Below the pieces are notes generated by a model. That model made no database searches, had not been told where the DNA came from, and worked only from the letters and a program-made list of their open reading frames with translations. Positions 1 to 10,078 of a stretch of 64,000 nt of DNA are shown here, piece by piece. This DNA comes from SYIM01 sp039800325. GTDB taxonomy: Bacteria; Pseudomonadota; Gammaproteobacteria; Burkholderiales; Burkholderiaceae_E. Position 1 is the first letter of the stretch. Each line of letters begins with the position of its first letter. The position numbers and the translations under genes are program-made. The stretch covers positions 54,944 to 118,943 of the forward strand of contig JBDLQY010000186.1 of the NCBI GenBank assembly GCA_039800325.1, read 5' to 3'.

Positions 1-1832
<1,832 letters not shown>

Positions 1833-2055
1833 GGTGAAGTAGCCAGTTGAGGCGTAAACGGGGTTCCGCAAAACCCTGCGGCATGAAGCGCCTGAGTGTA
1901 TCAGCCGACCCGGATGCCCCAGAGTTCAGCGGGGCATGAAGCGGCGGTTGCCCTGGGTCGGGCGCTCAGGCTTGGGTGCTGCGGGTTTGTTCGACGGGTA
2001 CCCCTCCATAGTCGATGCACAATAGCGACTTCATCCATACCTGTGGCGCTCGCCT

Positions 2056-2523
2056 GTGACCGCATCTGATCGACCCTCCGAGAAGCCCTCTGATCCGCCC
2101 CTGCAGGCGCCGGAAGGCCAGCCCCATCGCCATAAGACGTTAGCCGGACTGCTGGCCTTGCTAGTTGGCTGGCTGGGGCTGCACCGGCTCTATCTGCGTG
2201 CTTCGTATTGGTGGGTGTACCCCATGATCTGCCTGCCGGCCCTGGGTTGGGCTCTGCGCCATACACCTTGGTACCGTCACGCCGGGTTTTTCGTACTGGC
2301 CCTGGTCATGGTGGTCAGCATGGTGGAGGCCATTCGTTTTTCGCTGACCCCGGATGAGCGATGGGATGCACGCCACAACCCCGCGAGTGGCCGTCATTCA
2401 GCCAATCGCTGGGGGCCGGTGTTTGTCGCCATTCTGGGTTTAATTTTCGCAGCTATGCTTGGCATGACTACGATGGCAATTGCGCTCGAGGGTTTGTTCA
2501 GAGGGCTGCGCGCGGCTGGCTGA
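2056..2523 (+). CDS. TM2-domain membrane protein
   Basis: A 155-residue protein beginning at a GTG. After a polar, proline-rich N-terminus of about 25 residues comes a TM2-type hairpin: a hydrophobic segment LAGLLALLVGWLGLHRLYL followed by an aromatic YWWVYP stretch and a second hydrophobic segment. Further membrane segments lie near residues 75-95 and 120-140. TM2 proteins are small integral membrane proteins without an assigned biochemical role. The gene is the first of a rightward run and lies 10 bases before the AlaX gene, so co-transcription is likely. The 223-base gap to the divergent UvrA-like gene should hold both promoters; I saw no convincing consensus there. Confidence 0.75.
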   Translation: MTASDRPSEKPSDPPLQAPEGQPHRHKTLAGLLALLVGWLGLHRLYLRASYWWVYPMICLPALGWALRHTPWYRHAGFFVLALVMVVSMVEAIRFSLTPDERWDARHNPASGRHSANRWGPVFVAILGLIFAAMLGMTTMAIALEGLFRGLRAAG

Positions 2524-2533
2524 GGATTTTGAT

Positions 2534-3238
2534 ATGCATACCGAGTTATTGTTCAGGGACGATGCCTACCTGCAGTCGTGTGAGGCACGTGTGTTGTCAG
2601 CAAGTGAACTGGGCGTCGTGCTCGACCGCACGGTTTTTTATCCCATGGGTGGCGGCCAGCCGGGTGACACGGGCGTGCTGCGTTGGACGGGGGGGCAGGT
2701 GCGCATCGCAGATACGCGTAAGGGCGATGAGCCCGATACCGTCAAGCATGTGCCCGAGCCTGGTTCAGCATTGCCTCAGCCTGGCGACCTGGTCACGGCC
2801 GAGATCGACTGGGACAGGCGGTATGCCCATATGCGAATTCACACCTGTCTTCATGTGTTGTCGTGTGTGGTCGTGGCTCCCGTCACGGGTGGCAATATCG
2901 CGGCCGATAAGGGACGGCTTGATTTCGATATCGACATGAGTCAGCTGGATGCCGCCCGTATTGAGGCAGGCGTCAATGAGTTGATCGCCCGTGCGATACC
3001 GACCGAGACGGTCTGGATTACAGACACTGAACTGGACGCGCGTCCTGATCTGGTCAAAACCATGAGCGTGCAGCCACCACGAGGCGCTGGCCGAGTACGT
3101 CTGCTACGCATCGAGGGCGTTGATCTGCAACCCTGCGGCGGCACGCATGTGCGCAATATTGCTGAGATCGGACGCGTGCGCGTTTTGCGTATTCGCAGCG
3201 AAGGCAAGCGCAACAAACGCGTCGAAATCGGTTTCTAG
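2534..3238 (+). CDS. AlaX-type alanyl-tRNA editing hydrolase
   Basis: This 234-residue protein matches the free-standing editing domain of alanyl-tRNA synthetase. It hydrolyses Ser- or Gly-tRNA(Ala) in trans in the cytoplasm. The zinc site is complete: HxxxH at His103/His107 and CxxxH at Cys201/His205 (CGGTH). The YPMGGGQPGDTG block near residue 36 is the usual glycine-rich motif of the family. I start at the ATG at 2534, which has GAGG about 7 bases before it, rather than at an upstream in-frame ATG inside the TM2 gene. Its length fits the medium AlaX class, which keeps the glycine-rich N-terminal domain and the C-terminal zinc half. Confidence 0.9.
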   Translation: MHTELLFRDDAYLQSCEARVLSASELGVVLDRTVFYPMGGGQPGDTGVLRWTGGQVRIADTRKGDEPDTVKHVPEPGSALPQPGDLVTAEIDWDRRYAHMRIHTCLHVLSCVVVAPVTGGNIAADKGRLDFDIDMSQLDAARIEAGVNELIARAIPTETVWITDTELDARPDLVKTMSVQPPRGAGRVRLLRIEGVDLQPCGGTHVRNIAEIGRVRVLRIRSEGKRNKRVEIGF

Positions 3239-3276
3239 AAATCTCAAGATCTTTGCTCACCTATAAGCGTCTAATC

Positions 3277-3852
3277 ATGTCTCAAGACTCACCCACGCCT
3301 TCCCCCGCCGAGGTCGAGGCCACCGTTGATCGCTGGCTGGCGCGAGAGCGAGAAATGCGCCTTATTTTGGCCGCGCCCGGACGTATTCCCATGACTGAGC
3401 TACCGCGCTATTCGGGCATGGAATTGCTCGAGCGCATGGGACGTGGCGAGTTTCCATCGGTACCCATCGCACAAACGCTTGATTTCGTGCCGGTCGAGTG
3501 GGAGGCCGGACGCATGGTGTTTCAGGGCACGCCGCGTGCAGAGTTTTATAACCCGATTGGTTCAGTGCATGGCGGCTACGTCGCCACGCTGCTTGACTCG
3601 GCACTAGCCTGTGCGGTCCACACCAAAGTCCCCCGAGGCTACGGCTACACCACGCTTGAGCTCAAGGTGAATTTTCTGCGGGCGCTGACCGATAAAACGG
3701 GCCCTGTTCGCGCGGAAGGTCGCATTATCAGCGTCGGTCGCCAGGTGGGTACGGCCGAGGGACGGCTGTTTGATGCTGCGGGTCGACTCTACGCACACGC
3801 AACCACCACCTGTCTCATCTTTCCGTTTCCAGACGCAGCCGCCAGTGCCTAG
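3277..3852 (+). CDS. PaaI-family hotdog acyl-CoA thioesterase
   Basis: A 191-residue single hotdog-fold protein. The diagnostic stretch is NPIGSVHGGYVATLLDSA near residues 95-112, where the HGG loop and the following helix Asp form the acyl-CoA thioesterase active site. It is followed by TTLELKVNFLRAL, the central helix-strand pair of the PaaI/YbgC superfamily. Natural substrate unknown; medium or aromatic acyl-CoA would be typical. The start at 3277 drops a short upstream in-frame extension. No Shine-Dalgarno sequence precedes it, but a TATAAG lies 9 bases upstream, hinting at its own promoter and a very short leader. It is longer than the minimal 140-residue family because of about 50 extra N-terminal residues. 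Confidence 0.8.
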   Translation: MSQDSPTPSPAEVEATVDRWLAREREMRLILAAPGRIPMTELPRYSGMELLERMGRGEFPSVPIAQTLDFVPVEWEAGRMVFQGTPRAEFYNPIGSVHGGYVATLLDSALACAVHTKVPRGYGYTTLELKVNFLRALTDKTGPVRAEGRIISVGRQVGTAEGRLFDAAGRLYAHATTTCLIFPFPDAAASA

Positions 3853-3908
3853 CGCGAAAGCTAGACTCGCGTTTCATTTTTCAGCCGCCTTACAACAGGA
3901 GCCTGCTC

Positions 3909-4295
3909 ATGCAGCGTGCCGTCATTACCACCCAGAGCGCACCGGCCGCTATCGGCCCCTATTCCCAGGCGATCCGAGTCGGGCAGACCGTGTACCTGTC
4001 GGGGCAGATCGCACTCGACCCCACCACGGGACAGCTGGTTGCTGGTGATGTTGATGCACAGGCGCGCCGTGCCTTTGCCAATCTTCGGGCAGTGGCAGAA
4101 GCCGCCGGCGGTGGTCTCGAACACTGCGTCAAGCTCACGCTTTTTCTAACAGACCTCACGCACTTCGCCGCAGTCAACGCGGTCATGCAGTCGTTTTTTC
4201 AGGTGCCTTACCCGGCTCGTTCTACCGTCGGCGTTGCGGCGCTGCCGCGTGGCGCGCTCTTCGAAGTAGAAGCCGTGATGGTGCTGCCCGGCTGA
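3909..4295 (+). CDS. ridA: RidA enamine/imine deaminase
   Basis: A 128-residue YjgF/YER057c/UK114 protein. It hydrolyses reactive 2-aminoacrylate and related enamines released by PLP enzymes, protecting them from damage. Family hallmarks visible are the N-terminal APAAIGPYSQAI, YLSGQIALDP, and near the C-terminus PARSTVGVAALPRGALFEVEAV, which carries the substrate-binding arginine of the PARSTV motif. A Shine-Dalgarno AGGAG stands 9 bases before the ATG. recG starts 4 bases after the stop, so the two are probably one transcript. The RidA-RecG pairing has no obvious functional logic. Confidence 0.92.
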   Translation: MQRAVITTQSAPAAIGPYSQAIRVGQTVYLSGQIALDPTTGQLVAGDVDAQARRAFANLRAVAEAAGGGLEHCVKLTLFLTDLTHFAAVNAVMQSFFQVPYPARSTVGVAALPRGALFEVEAVMVLPG

Positions 4296-4299
4296 AACC

Positions 4300-6363
4300 A
4301 TGCCCGATAGCCGGTCAGCGGCAGCGCCTCGATCCAACGTAAAACCAGCCTCTACCCGTGAGGGGCTTGATGCCCTGGCGCGTCTTGGCATTCGTCGGCC
4401 CGAAGAGCTTCTGCTACATCTGCCGCTGCGCTACGAAGACCATACGCGGCTTGTGTCGGTCGCCAGCCTGCGTCCAGGCGACAGTGGTCAGTTTGAAGGG
4501 ATAGTGCGGTCAAGTCGTGTCGAGACCCGAGGGCGCCGCGTTCTGCTGGTGGAGGTCGCCGATGACAGCGGCTCGATCAGCCTGCGATTCCTTAACTTTT
4601 ATCCGAGCCAGGTGGGTCAACTGACCGCGGGTGTGCGTATTCGGGCGCACGGCGAGGTGCGCGGCGGTCTGTTTGGCCCTGAGATGATTCATCCTCGTTA
4701 TCGCGTGGTGAAGCCCGGCACGCCCCTACCCAAGCGCCTGACCCCGGTATACCCCAGCGTGGCCGGAATCAGTCAGTTGCTCATTCGGACCGAACTCGCT
4801 CGCGTGCGGCGCACTTTGCGCTGGACTGAAACGGTTGATGCCGGTGTGATCCGAAGCCTGGCGCTTCCGACGATTGCACAGGCGCTCGATTTTCTGCATG
4901 AGCCGCCTGCCGATGTCGCGATGCAGGCGCTTGAGGCCCGCGAGTTGCCAGCCTGGCGTCGCGTCATCTTCGATGAGTTTCTGGCCCAGCAGTTATCGCT
5001 GCGGCGTGCACGCGAGGCACGTGCTGCGCAGCAGGCCTCCGCTGTGCCGACGCTGGATCTTGTGCAGCGTCTGACAACAGCCTTGCCGTTTCAGCTTACG
5101 GCAGCACAGCGGCGCGCCTGGTCTGAGGTGTCGCGAGATCTGGCGCGTGCACAGCCCATGAACCGTCTGCTGCAGGGTGATGTGGGCAGCGGCAAGACGG
5201 TGGTGGCCGCGCTGGCTGCGGCACAAGCCGTCGGCAGCAGCCACCAGGCTGCTTTGATGGCACCCACCGAAATTCTTGCTGAACAGCACTTGCGTAAGCT
5301 GACGCCCTGGCTTGAGCCGCTTGGAATCCGGGTCGGCTGGTTGGCGGGATCGCTGCGAGAGTCTGAGAAGCGCGCAGTTCGCGCCGCTGTGGCAGCCGGT
5401 GAAATTGATCTGCTGGTTGGCACCCATGCGCTCATCGAAAGCGGTGTGCAGTTTTCGCGTTTAGGCCTGGCGATCGTCGACGAGCAGCATCGCTTTGGTG
5501 TAGCTCAGCGTCTGGCACTACGCGCGGGCGACAGCGGTCAATTGGCACACCAGCTCATGATGAGCGCAACCCCCATACCGCGTACGCTGGCCATGAGCTA
5601 TTACGCAGACCTCGATGTGTCTGTCATCGATGAGCTGCCGCCGGGTCGAACGCCCGTCGACACACGCGTCTTGCCCGAGTCGCGTCGGGGCGACCTGATT
5701 GAGCGGGTACGAGCGGCTGCTGAACAGGGTCGACAGGTTTACTGGGTTTGTCCTCTTGTGGAAGAGTCTGAAGCGCTTGATCTGCAGACGGCGATCGATA
5801 CACATGTCGCACTGTCTGAGGCGCTGCAACCCTTATCTGTAGGCCTGGTCCATGGACGTCTGAGTTCTTCTGATAAACAGGCTGTCATGGATGGGTTTAC
5901 TCGGGGCGAGATCCAGGTTCTGGTGGCGACAACAGTTATCGAGGTCGGTGTCGACGTGCCCAATGCTTCGCTGATGGTGATTGAGCATGCTGAGCGCTTC
6001 GGTCTGGCACAACTTCATCAGTTACGGGGCAGGGTAGGGCGAGGTGCGACGCGCAGTGCGTGCGTGCTGCTTTACTATCCTCCCCTGTCGCCGGCGGCTC
6101 GCGAACGACTGCAGGTGATGCATGACACTACAGATGGTTTCGAGATCGCACGCCACGATCTGCGTCAGCGCGGGCCTGGTGAATTTCTCGGTGCCCGTCA
6201 GTCAGGCCAGGCCTTGCTGCGCTTTGCCGACCTTGAGCGCGATGCCGATCTCGTCGAAGCAGCGCGCGACTGCGCGGCGTTGATGTTGCGTGAACATCCA
6301 GAGCAGGCCGCAACGCATGTAGCACGCTGGCTGGGCGAGCGCGAAGACTATCTGAAGGCTTGA
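4300..6363 (+). CDS. recG: ATP-dependent DNA helicase RecG
   Basis: A 687-residue superfamily 2 helicase that drives branch migration and regression of stalled replication forks. The N-terminal wedge (OB-fold) region spans roughly residues 50-150 and is followed by helicase motifs: LLQGDVGSGKTVVA (Walker A), DEQHRFG (DEQH box), MSATPIPRTLAMS (motif III), a VEVGVDVPNA-type motif V (here IEVGVDVPN) and QLRGRVGRG (motif VI). The TRG-type C-terminal segment with PGEFLGARQSG is present. Length is normal for the family. It follows ridA by 4 bases without its own ribosome site and ends 1 base from the convergent dgoA gene. Confidence 0.97.
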   Translation: MPDSRSAAAPRSNVKPASTREGLDALARLGIRRPEELLLHLPLRYEDHTRLVSVASLRPGDSGQFEGIVRSSRVETRGRRVLLVEVADDSGSISLRFLNFYPSQVGQLTAGVRIRAHGEVRGGLFGPEMIHPRYRVVKPGTPLPKRLTPVYPSVAGISQLLIRTELARVRRTLRWTETVDAGVIRSLALPTIAQALDFLHEPPADVAMQALEARELPAWRRVIFDEFLAQQLSLRRAREARAAQQASAVPTLDLVQRLTTALPFQLTAAQRRAWSEVSRDLARAQPMNRLLQGDVGSGKTVVAALAAAQAVGSSHQAALMAPTEILAEQHLRKLTPWLEPLGIRVGWLAGSLRESEKRAVRAAVAAGEIDLLVGTHALIESGVQFSRLGLAIVDEQHRFGVAQRLALRAGDSGQLAHQLMMSATPIPRTLAMSYYADLDVSVIDELPPGRTPVDTRVLPESRRGDLIERVRAAAEQGRQVYWVCPLVEESEALDLQTAIDTHVALSEALQPLSVGLVHGRLSSSDKQAVMDGFTRGEIQVLVATTVIEVGVDVPNASLMVIEHAERFGLAQLHQLRGRVGRGATRSACVLLYYPPLSPAARERLQVMHDTTDGFEIARHDLRQRGPGEFLGARQSGQALLRFADLERDADLVEAARDCAALMLREHPEQAATHVARWLGEREDYLKA

Positions 6364-6364
6364 G

Positions 6365-7000
6365 TCAGCTGGCGTACCATGCCTTTACAAATTGGGCGGC
6401 ACGAACAGCTACTTCGGTTGCGCTGAGTCCGGGGGTGTACAAGGCGGAGCCCAGCCCGAAGCCATTCGCGGACGCTGCGCGATAGTCGGTCATGCGTTCG
6501 GGTGTGATGCCACCCACCGGAAAGAGTCCCACGCCCGCAGGTAGAGTCGCCCGCCACGCTTTAACGACGGATGGGGGTAGGCCCTCGGCGGGGAAAAGCT
6601 TTAAAGCGTGAGCTCCTGACCTGAGGGCGGCGAAAGCCTCGGTGGGTGTTGCGACCCCCGGCATGCAAAGCATGCCGCGCGCGCGGGCCTCGGTCACTAC
6701 CGTGGTGTCGAGATTCGGCGCCACGATGAGCTGACAGTCAACCGTCGCCAGTGCCTCGACTTGCGCTGCATCCAGCACAGTTCCTGCGCCCACCAAGGCC
6801 TGTGGTAGCGCTTTGCGCAGGAGGCGAATGCTGGTGAGTGGATCAGGCGAGTTAAGGGGTACTTCGATAACGCGAAAACCAGTCTGCCAGAGTGCCCCAC
6901 CGATAGCCTCAGCCTCATCGGGTTTAATGCCGCGCAGAATTGCGATGAGGGGTAGTTCGGCCAGTGCTGGATGAAGCGTGCTGATGGGCGTGATGTTCAT
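6365..7000 (-). CDS. dgoA: 2-dehydro-3-deoxy-6-phosphogalactonate aldolase (KDPG/KDPGal family)
   Basis: A 211-residue class I aldolase. It splits 2-keto-3-deoxy-6-phosphogalactonate into pyruvate and glyceraldehyde-3-phosphate. Family features are LIAILRGIKPDEA, the FRVIEVPLNSPDP stretch with the catalytic Glu, VGAGTVLDAAQV, and the Schiff-base Lys in ALKLFPAE near residue 134, plus PVGGI. LNSPDP rather than LRTPAA favours the galactonate branch over the Entner-Doudoroff KDPG enzyme. The kinase dgoK lies 96 bases upstream on the same strand, which supports the assignment. No dehydratase (dgoD) or transporter is nearby. Confidence 0.88.
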   Translation of the reverse strand: MNITPISTLHPALAELPLIAILRGIKPDEAEAIGGALWQTGFRVIEVPLNSPDPLTSIRLLRKALPQALVGAGTVLDAAQVEALATVDCQLIVAPNLDTTVVTEARARGMLCMPGVATPTEAFAALRSGAHALKLFPAEGLPPSVVKAWRATLPAGVGLFPVGGITPERMTDYRAASANGFGLGSALYTPGLSATEVAVRAAQFVKAWYAS

Positions 7001-7096
7001 GGTGTGATCGATCGAGACCGGCTCGTGCTCTAGCGGGGCAGAGCGGGTGTGTTCGGAATTGAATCGTAGAACTCAAACGATGGTGACTGTACCCCG

Positions 7097-8116
7097 CTAG
7101 GCGATCAGCCTGGCACGTTGTGCGATGGCAAATAGACCCGATGCGGCCGGTTCACCGTCTGCGATTTGTGCAGCACGCCCCAACAGGTGCAGGGCGCGTT
7201 CATAACGCCGCGCCAGCTCGCGGGATCCCACAATGATGATGGACTCGCGGTGATGAGAGTCGGGGGCACTATCCGCGCCCGCATGCTCGCCCAATTCGGC
7301 GCTCAGTTCGCAACCTATGGTCAGTCCGGATAGCCAGCCGCTTTGTTCGATGGCGTTCAACTCGCCAAACAGGCCTTTGCTGCGCGTGCTGAAAAACAGA
7401 GCGAGCAGCGACTGGGGTTGACTGGCCGCCAAACGCACAGCCGCATCAAATGCTCGCCAGTAAGCACCAAGCTCGGTCTCGTCCTGAGCCGAAGGTTCGG
7501 CACTGGTGCGGCCCAGGATGGAGTGCTTCTGCATGACCGCATAGACCTCGCCCGTCATGTAGCTGCGGAAGGCCACGATGCGCGCCTGCTTCACCTGCAC
7601 CCATTTGCTATGCGTACCCGGCAGCACGATACGCAGGCGGTCGGTGTGGGCAGCAGGCGCCGCGATACCACCTGGCGTACCGGCCTTCGCGAGTAGACCC
7701 GCCACCTGGGTTTCCTCGCCGCGCATGACGTCGGGTAAAGATCCGTTTCGGTGGCTGAGCCCAGGCACGATTCGGAATACACGCCCGGCGAGGTCATCAA
7801 GAACCGTGAGTGTATGGCCTAGTTCATCAAAACCGGCTGGAGTGGGCAGATAGGCTGCTTCACGCCAACCCTGGCGACTGCCAATCATGCCGCTGGCGAT
7901 GACCGGTAGCGTTGTGGTCTGCGCCAGCCACGGTGCGCACAGCGCCTGCCAGGTTTGTGCGAATTGGCCATCGGTAACCGAGAGGATGCCCTGTGGGGCT
8001 GACCGCTGATCGATCACCTGGCCGTTTGCGGTAAAGAGGTAGGCGCGCAGCGAGCTGGTGCCCCAGTCAAGACCAATGAGACAGGCGGACGATTCCATTG
8101 CAGAGGGATGGTTCAT
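7097..8116 (-). CDS. dgoK: 2-dehydro-3-deoxygalactonokinase
   Basis: A roughly 339-residue ASKHA-fold sugar kinase that phosphorylates 2-keto-3-deoxygalactonate, the step before DgoA. The N-terminal phosphate-1 loop LIGLDWGTSSLRAYLF, MRGEETQ, LPGTHSKWV and a TGEVYAVM block are typical of DgoK. I take the ATG at 8116; a GTG at 8122 and an ATG at 8098 are alternatives, and no clear ribosome site decides between them. Only about 40 bases separate it from the divergent oxyR start, so the two promoters must overlap. The pair dgoK-dgoA is inserted between recG and oxyR. Confidence 0.88.
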   Translation of the reverse strand: MNHPSAMESSACLIGLDWGTSSLRAYLFTANGQVIDQRSAPQGILSVTDGQFAQTWQALCAPWLAQTTTLPVIASGMIGSRQGWREAAYLPTPAGFDELGHTLTVLDDLAGRVFRIVPGLSHRNGSLPDVMRGEETQVAGLLAKAGTPGGIAAPAAHTDRLRIVLPGTHSKWVQVKQARIVAFRSYMTGEVYAVMQKHSILGRTSAEPSAQDETELGAYWRAFDAAVRLAASQPQSLLALFFSTRSKGLFGELNAIEQSGWLSGLTIGCELSAELGEHAGADSAPDSHHRESIIIVGSRELARRYERALHLLGRAAQIADGEPAASGLFAIAQRARLIA

Positions 8117-8139
8117 GCCCACAGTATGCCCCGGGTTGG

Positions 8140-8145
8140 TATGAT
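8140..8145 (+). promoter_or_regulatory. candidate -10 box of oxyR, adjacent to the start codon
   Basis: TATGAT lies 9 bases before the oxyR ATG at 8155. No Shine-Dalgarno sequence lies between them (the spacer is CAACAGCAA). Transcription starting about 7 bases downstream would give a leader of only a few bases. No strong -35 box was seen. Confidence 0.4.
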
Positions 8146-8154
8146 CAACAGCAA

Positions 8155-9099
8155 ATGACGCTCACTGAACTGAAATACATCGTCGCTGTCGCGCGCGAGC
8201 GCCACTTCGGTCGTGCAGCTGAAGCTTGTTTTGTCAGTCAGCCCACGCTGTCAGTGGCTATCCGCAAACTGGAAGATGAACTCGGTGTGCAGTTATTTGA
8301 GCGCGGGTCGTCTGAGGTTAGCGTTACACCTTTGGGTGAGCAGATCATCGAGCAGGCGCAGCGGGTACTCGAACAGGCCAGCGCCATCAAAGAAATCGCC
8401 AAGCAGGGAAAAGACCCGCTGGTGGGGCCGTTGCGGGTTGGGGTCATCTACACCATCGGGCCTTATCTATTGCCACCTTTGATGCGTCACGTCATCGACG
8501 ATGCGCCTAAGATGCCTCTGCTCTTGCAGGAAAACTTTACGGTCAAGCTGCTTGAGCTTCTGCGTCAGGGCGATATCGACGTGGCCATTCTGGCTGAGCC
8601 CTTCCCAGATCAGGGGCTGGTGACGCATGCGCTGTACGATGAGCCTTTTGTTGTGGCGGTACCTAAGGGTCATGAATTGGCGCGACGCAAGACCATCTCC
8701 TCAAGCGAGCTTAAAGAGCAGACCATGTTGCTGTTGGGCGCAGGGCATTGCTTTCGCGATCATGTGCTTGAGGTATGCCCTGAATTTTCTCGATACTCGC
8801 AAGCCAGCGCCGGCATTCAGAAAACCTTCGAGGGTTCATCGCTGGAAACCATTCGGCATATGGTCGCCTCTGGTATCGGTATCACCGTATTGCCGCGCTC
8901 AGCAGCTCCGCGCACGGGTGAAGACGGCCTGTTGCGCTACATCCCCTTCGCTGCCCCGGTGCCGATGCGGCGTGTAACCCTGGCCTGGCGCAAAAGTTAC
9001 TCCCGGCTGGACGCGCTCAAGGCTTTACGCAAGGCCGTGCTCAAGGTTGAGATTCCGGGGCTGGTGACGCTGGTCAATGAGCAACCCGTCGCCCACTGA
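8155..9099 (+). CDS. oxyR: Hydrogen peroxide-sensing LysR-family regulator OxyR
   Basis: A 314-residue LysR-type regulator. The N-terminal winged helix-turn-helix begins MTLTELKYIVAVARERHFG and continues SQPTLSVAIRKLEDELG. The redox pair sits at exactly the canonical positions, Cys199 and Cys208, in GAGHCFRDHVLEVCPEF. Peroxide oxidises this pair to a disulfide that switches the regulator on, normally for katG, ahpC and dps. None of these targets is in the window. The ATG at 8155 gives the canonical N-terminus; the longer open frame adds 19 non-homologous residues. Its 3' end overlaps the EamA gene by 23 bases. Confidence 0.95.
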   Translation: MTLTELKYIVAVARERHFGRAAEACFVSQPTLSVAIRKLEDELGVQLFERGSSEVSVTPLGEQIIEQAQRVLEQASAIKEIAKQGKDPLVGPLRVGVIYTIGPYLLPPLMRHVIDDAPKMPLLLQENFTVKLLELLRQGDIDVAILAEPFPDQGLVTHALYDEPFVVAVPKGHELARRKTISSSELKEQTMLLLGAGHCFRDHVLEVCPEFSRYSQASAGIQKTFEGSSLETIRHMVASGIGITVLPRSAAPRTGEDGLLRYIPFAAPVPMRRVTLAWRKSYSRLDALKALRKAVLKVEIPGLVTLVNEQPVAH

Positions 9100-9958
9100 G
9101 CGCGACGCGCCCGCACTGCGACTTCGCGGCATTGCTTTTGTGGTTGCCGCCAGTGCCTGCTTCGCGGCACTGGACTCCATCGCCAAACTACTCGCTGAGC
9201 GGTACTCACCTTTGATGGTGGCATGGTCGCGCTACTTCTTCCATATTGCCGTCATGGTGGTATTTCTGGCGCCAAGCTATGGGCGTGCCCTGATGCGAAC
9301 ACGACGGCCTGCCGCTCAGATCGCCCGAGGCGCATTACTGGCCTTTTCTTCGATTATGTTCTTTACCGCATTGTCGCTGCTGCCACAGGCTGAGGCGACC
9401 GCCATCATTAGCATCTCACCGATGCTGGTGACGCTTGGTGCGGTTTACTGGCTCAAAGAGCGCGCGCCACCGGGTAGTGGCTGGGCTCTGGCGCTGAGTT
9501 TTGCGGGCGTGTTGCTTATCGTACGCCCGGGTGGTGAGGTGTTCGGCTGGGGCGCACTGCTGGCCGTGATGGCATCGTTCTTCGCAACCGGCTACTCGCT
9601 GTTGACTCGCATGTTGGCGGCCGGCGATGACACTATCGCTACGCTTTTCATCGGTGGCATCGTAGCCACTGGGATTTTGTCGCTGCTGCTGCCCTTTGTC
9701 TTTGAATGGCCGCATTCGTGGTTCGATCTGCTATTGATGATCACCACGGGCTGCTTCGGCGCCTTCGGACACCTGCTGCTGCTTCGCGGGTATGCGCTGG
9801 CCACGGCCAGCACCCTGGCGCCCTATACATATTCGCATGCGGTCTTTGCCCTGATGACGGGCGTGATTGTCTTCGGCGCTTTTCCCGACCCGATAGCCCT
9901 GCTAGGCATGGCCTTGATCGTGGCCACCGGCGTGGCCATGGCGGTGCGCCGACGTTAA
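9077..9958 (+). CDS. EamA-family (DMT superfamily) transporter
   Basis: A 293-residue inner-membrane protein with about ten hydrophobic helices in two EamA repeats. The first repeat starts LRGIAFVVAASACFAALDSIAKLLAERYSPLMVAWSR in separated blocks and the second starts near residue 150. This arrangement is typical of drug/metabolite exporters and of several amino-acid and S-adenosylmethionine carriers. The substrate cannot be read from the sequence. The start lies inside the last 23 bases of oxyR in another frame, so translation may be coupled and the gene may share oxyR's transcript. Confidence 0.82.
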   Translation: MSNPSPTERDAPALRLRGIAFVVAASACFAALDSIAKLLAERYSPLMVAWSRYFFHIAVMVVFLAPSYGRALMRTRRPAAQIARGALLAFSSIMFFTALSLLPQAEATAIISISPMLVTLGAVYWLKERAPPGSGWALALSFAGVLLIVRPGGEVFGWGALLAVMASFFATGYSLLTRMLAAGDDTIATLFIGGIVATGILSLLLPFVFEWPHSWFDLLLMITTGCFGAFGHLLLLRGYALATASTLAPYTYSHAVFALMTGVIVFGAFPDPIALLGMALIVATGVAMAVRRR

Positions 9959-10005
9959 TGAGTCCGTGCCTTGGCGGCCGATGATCGCTGCGGCGTGCGA
10001 TATCC

Positions 10006-10043
10006 GAGGCGGTTCGCAATAGGTGAGGCGGTTCGCAATAGGT
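10006..10043. repeat. perfect 19-bp tandem duplication
   Basis: The unit GAGGCGGTTCGCAATAGGT occurs twice head to tail (10006-10024 and 10025-10043), in the short gap between the convergent EamA and crotonase genes. It encodes nothing evident and is probably a slippage product. A GCGGCGG-rich tail follows. Confidence 0.9.
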
Positions 10044-10078
10044 GCGGCGGCGGGGGCCTTGCCGTCGCTGTGTGTACC

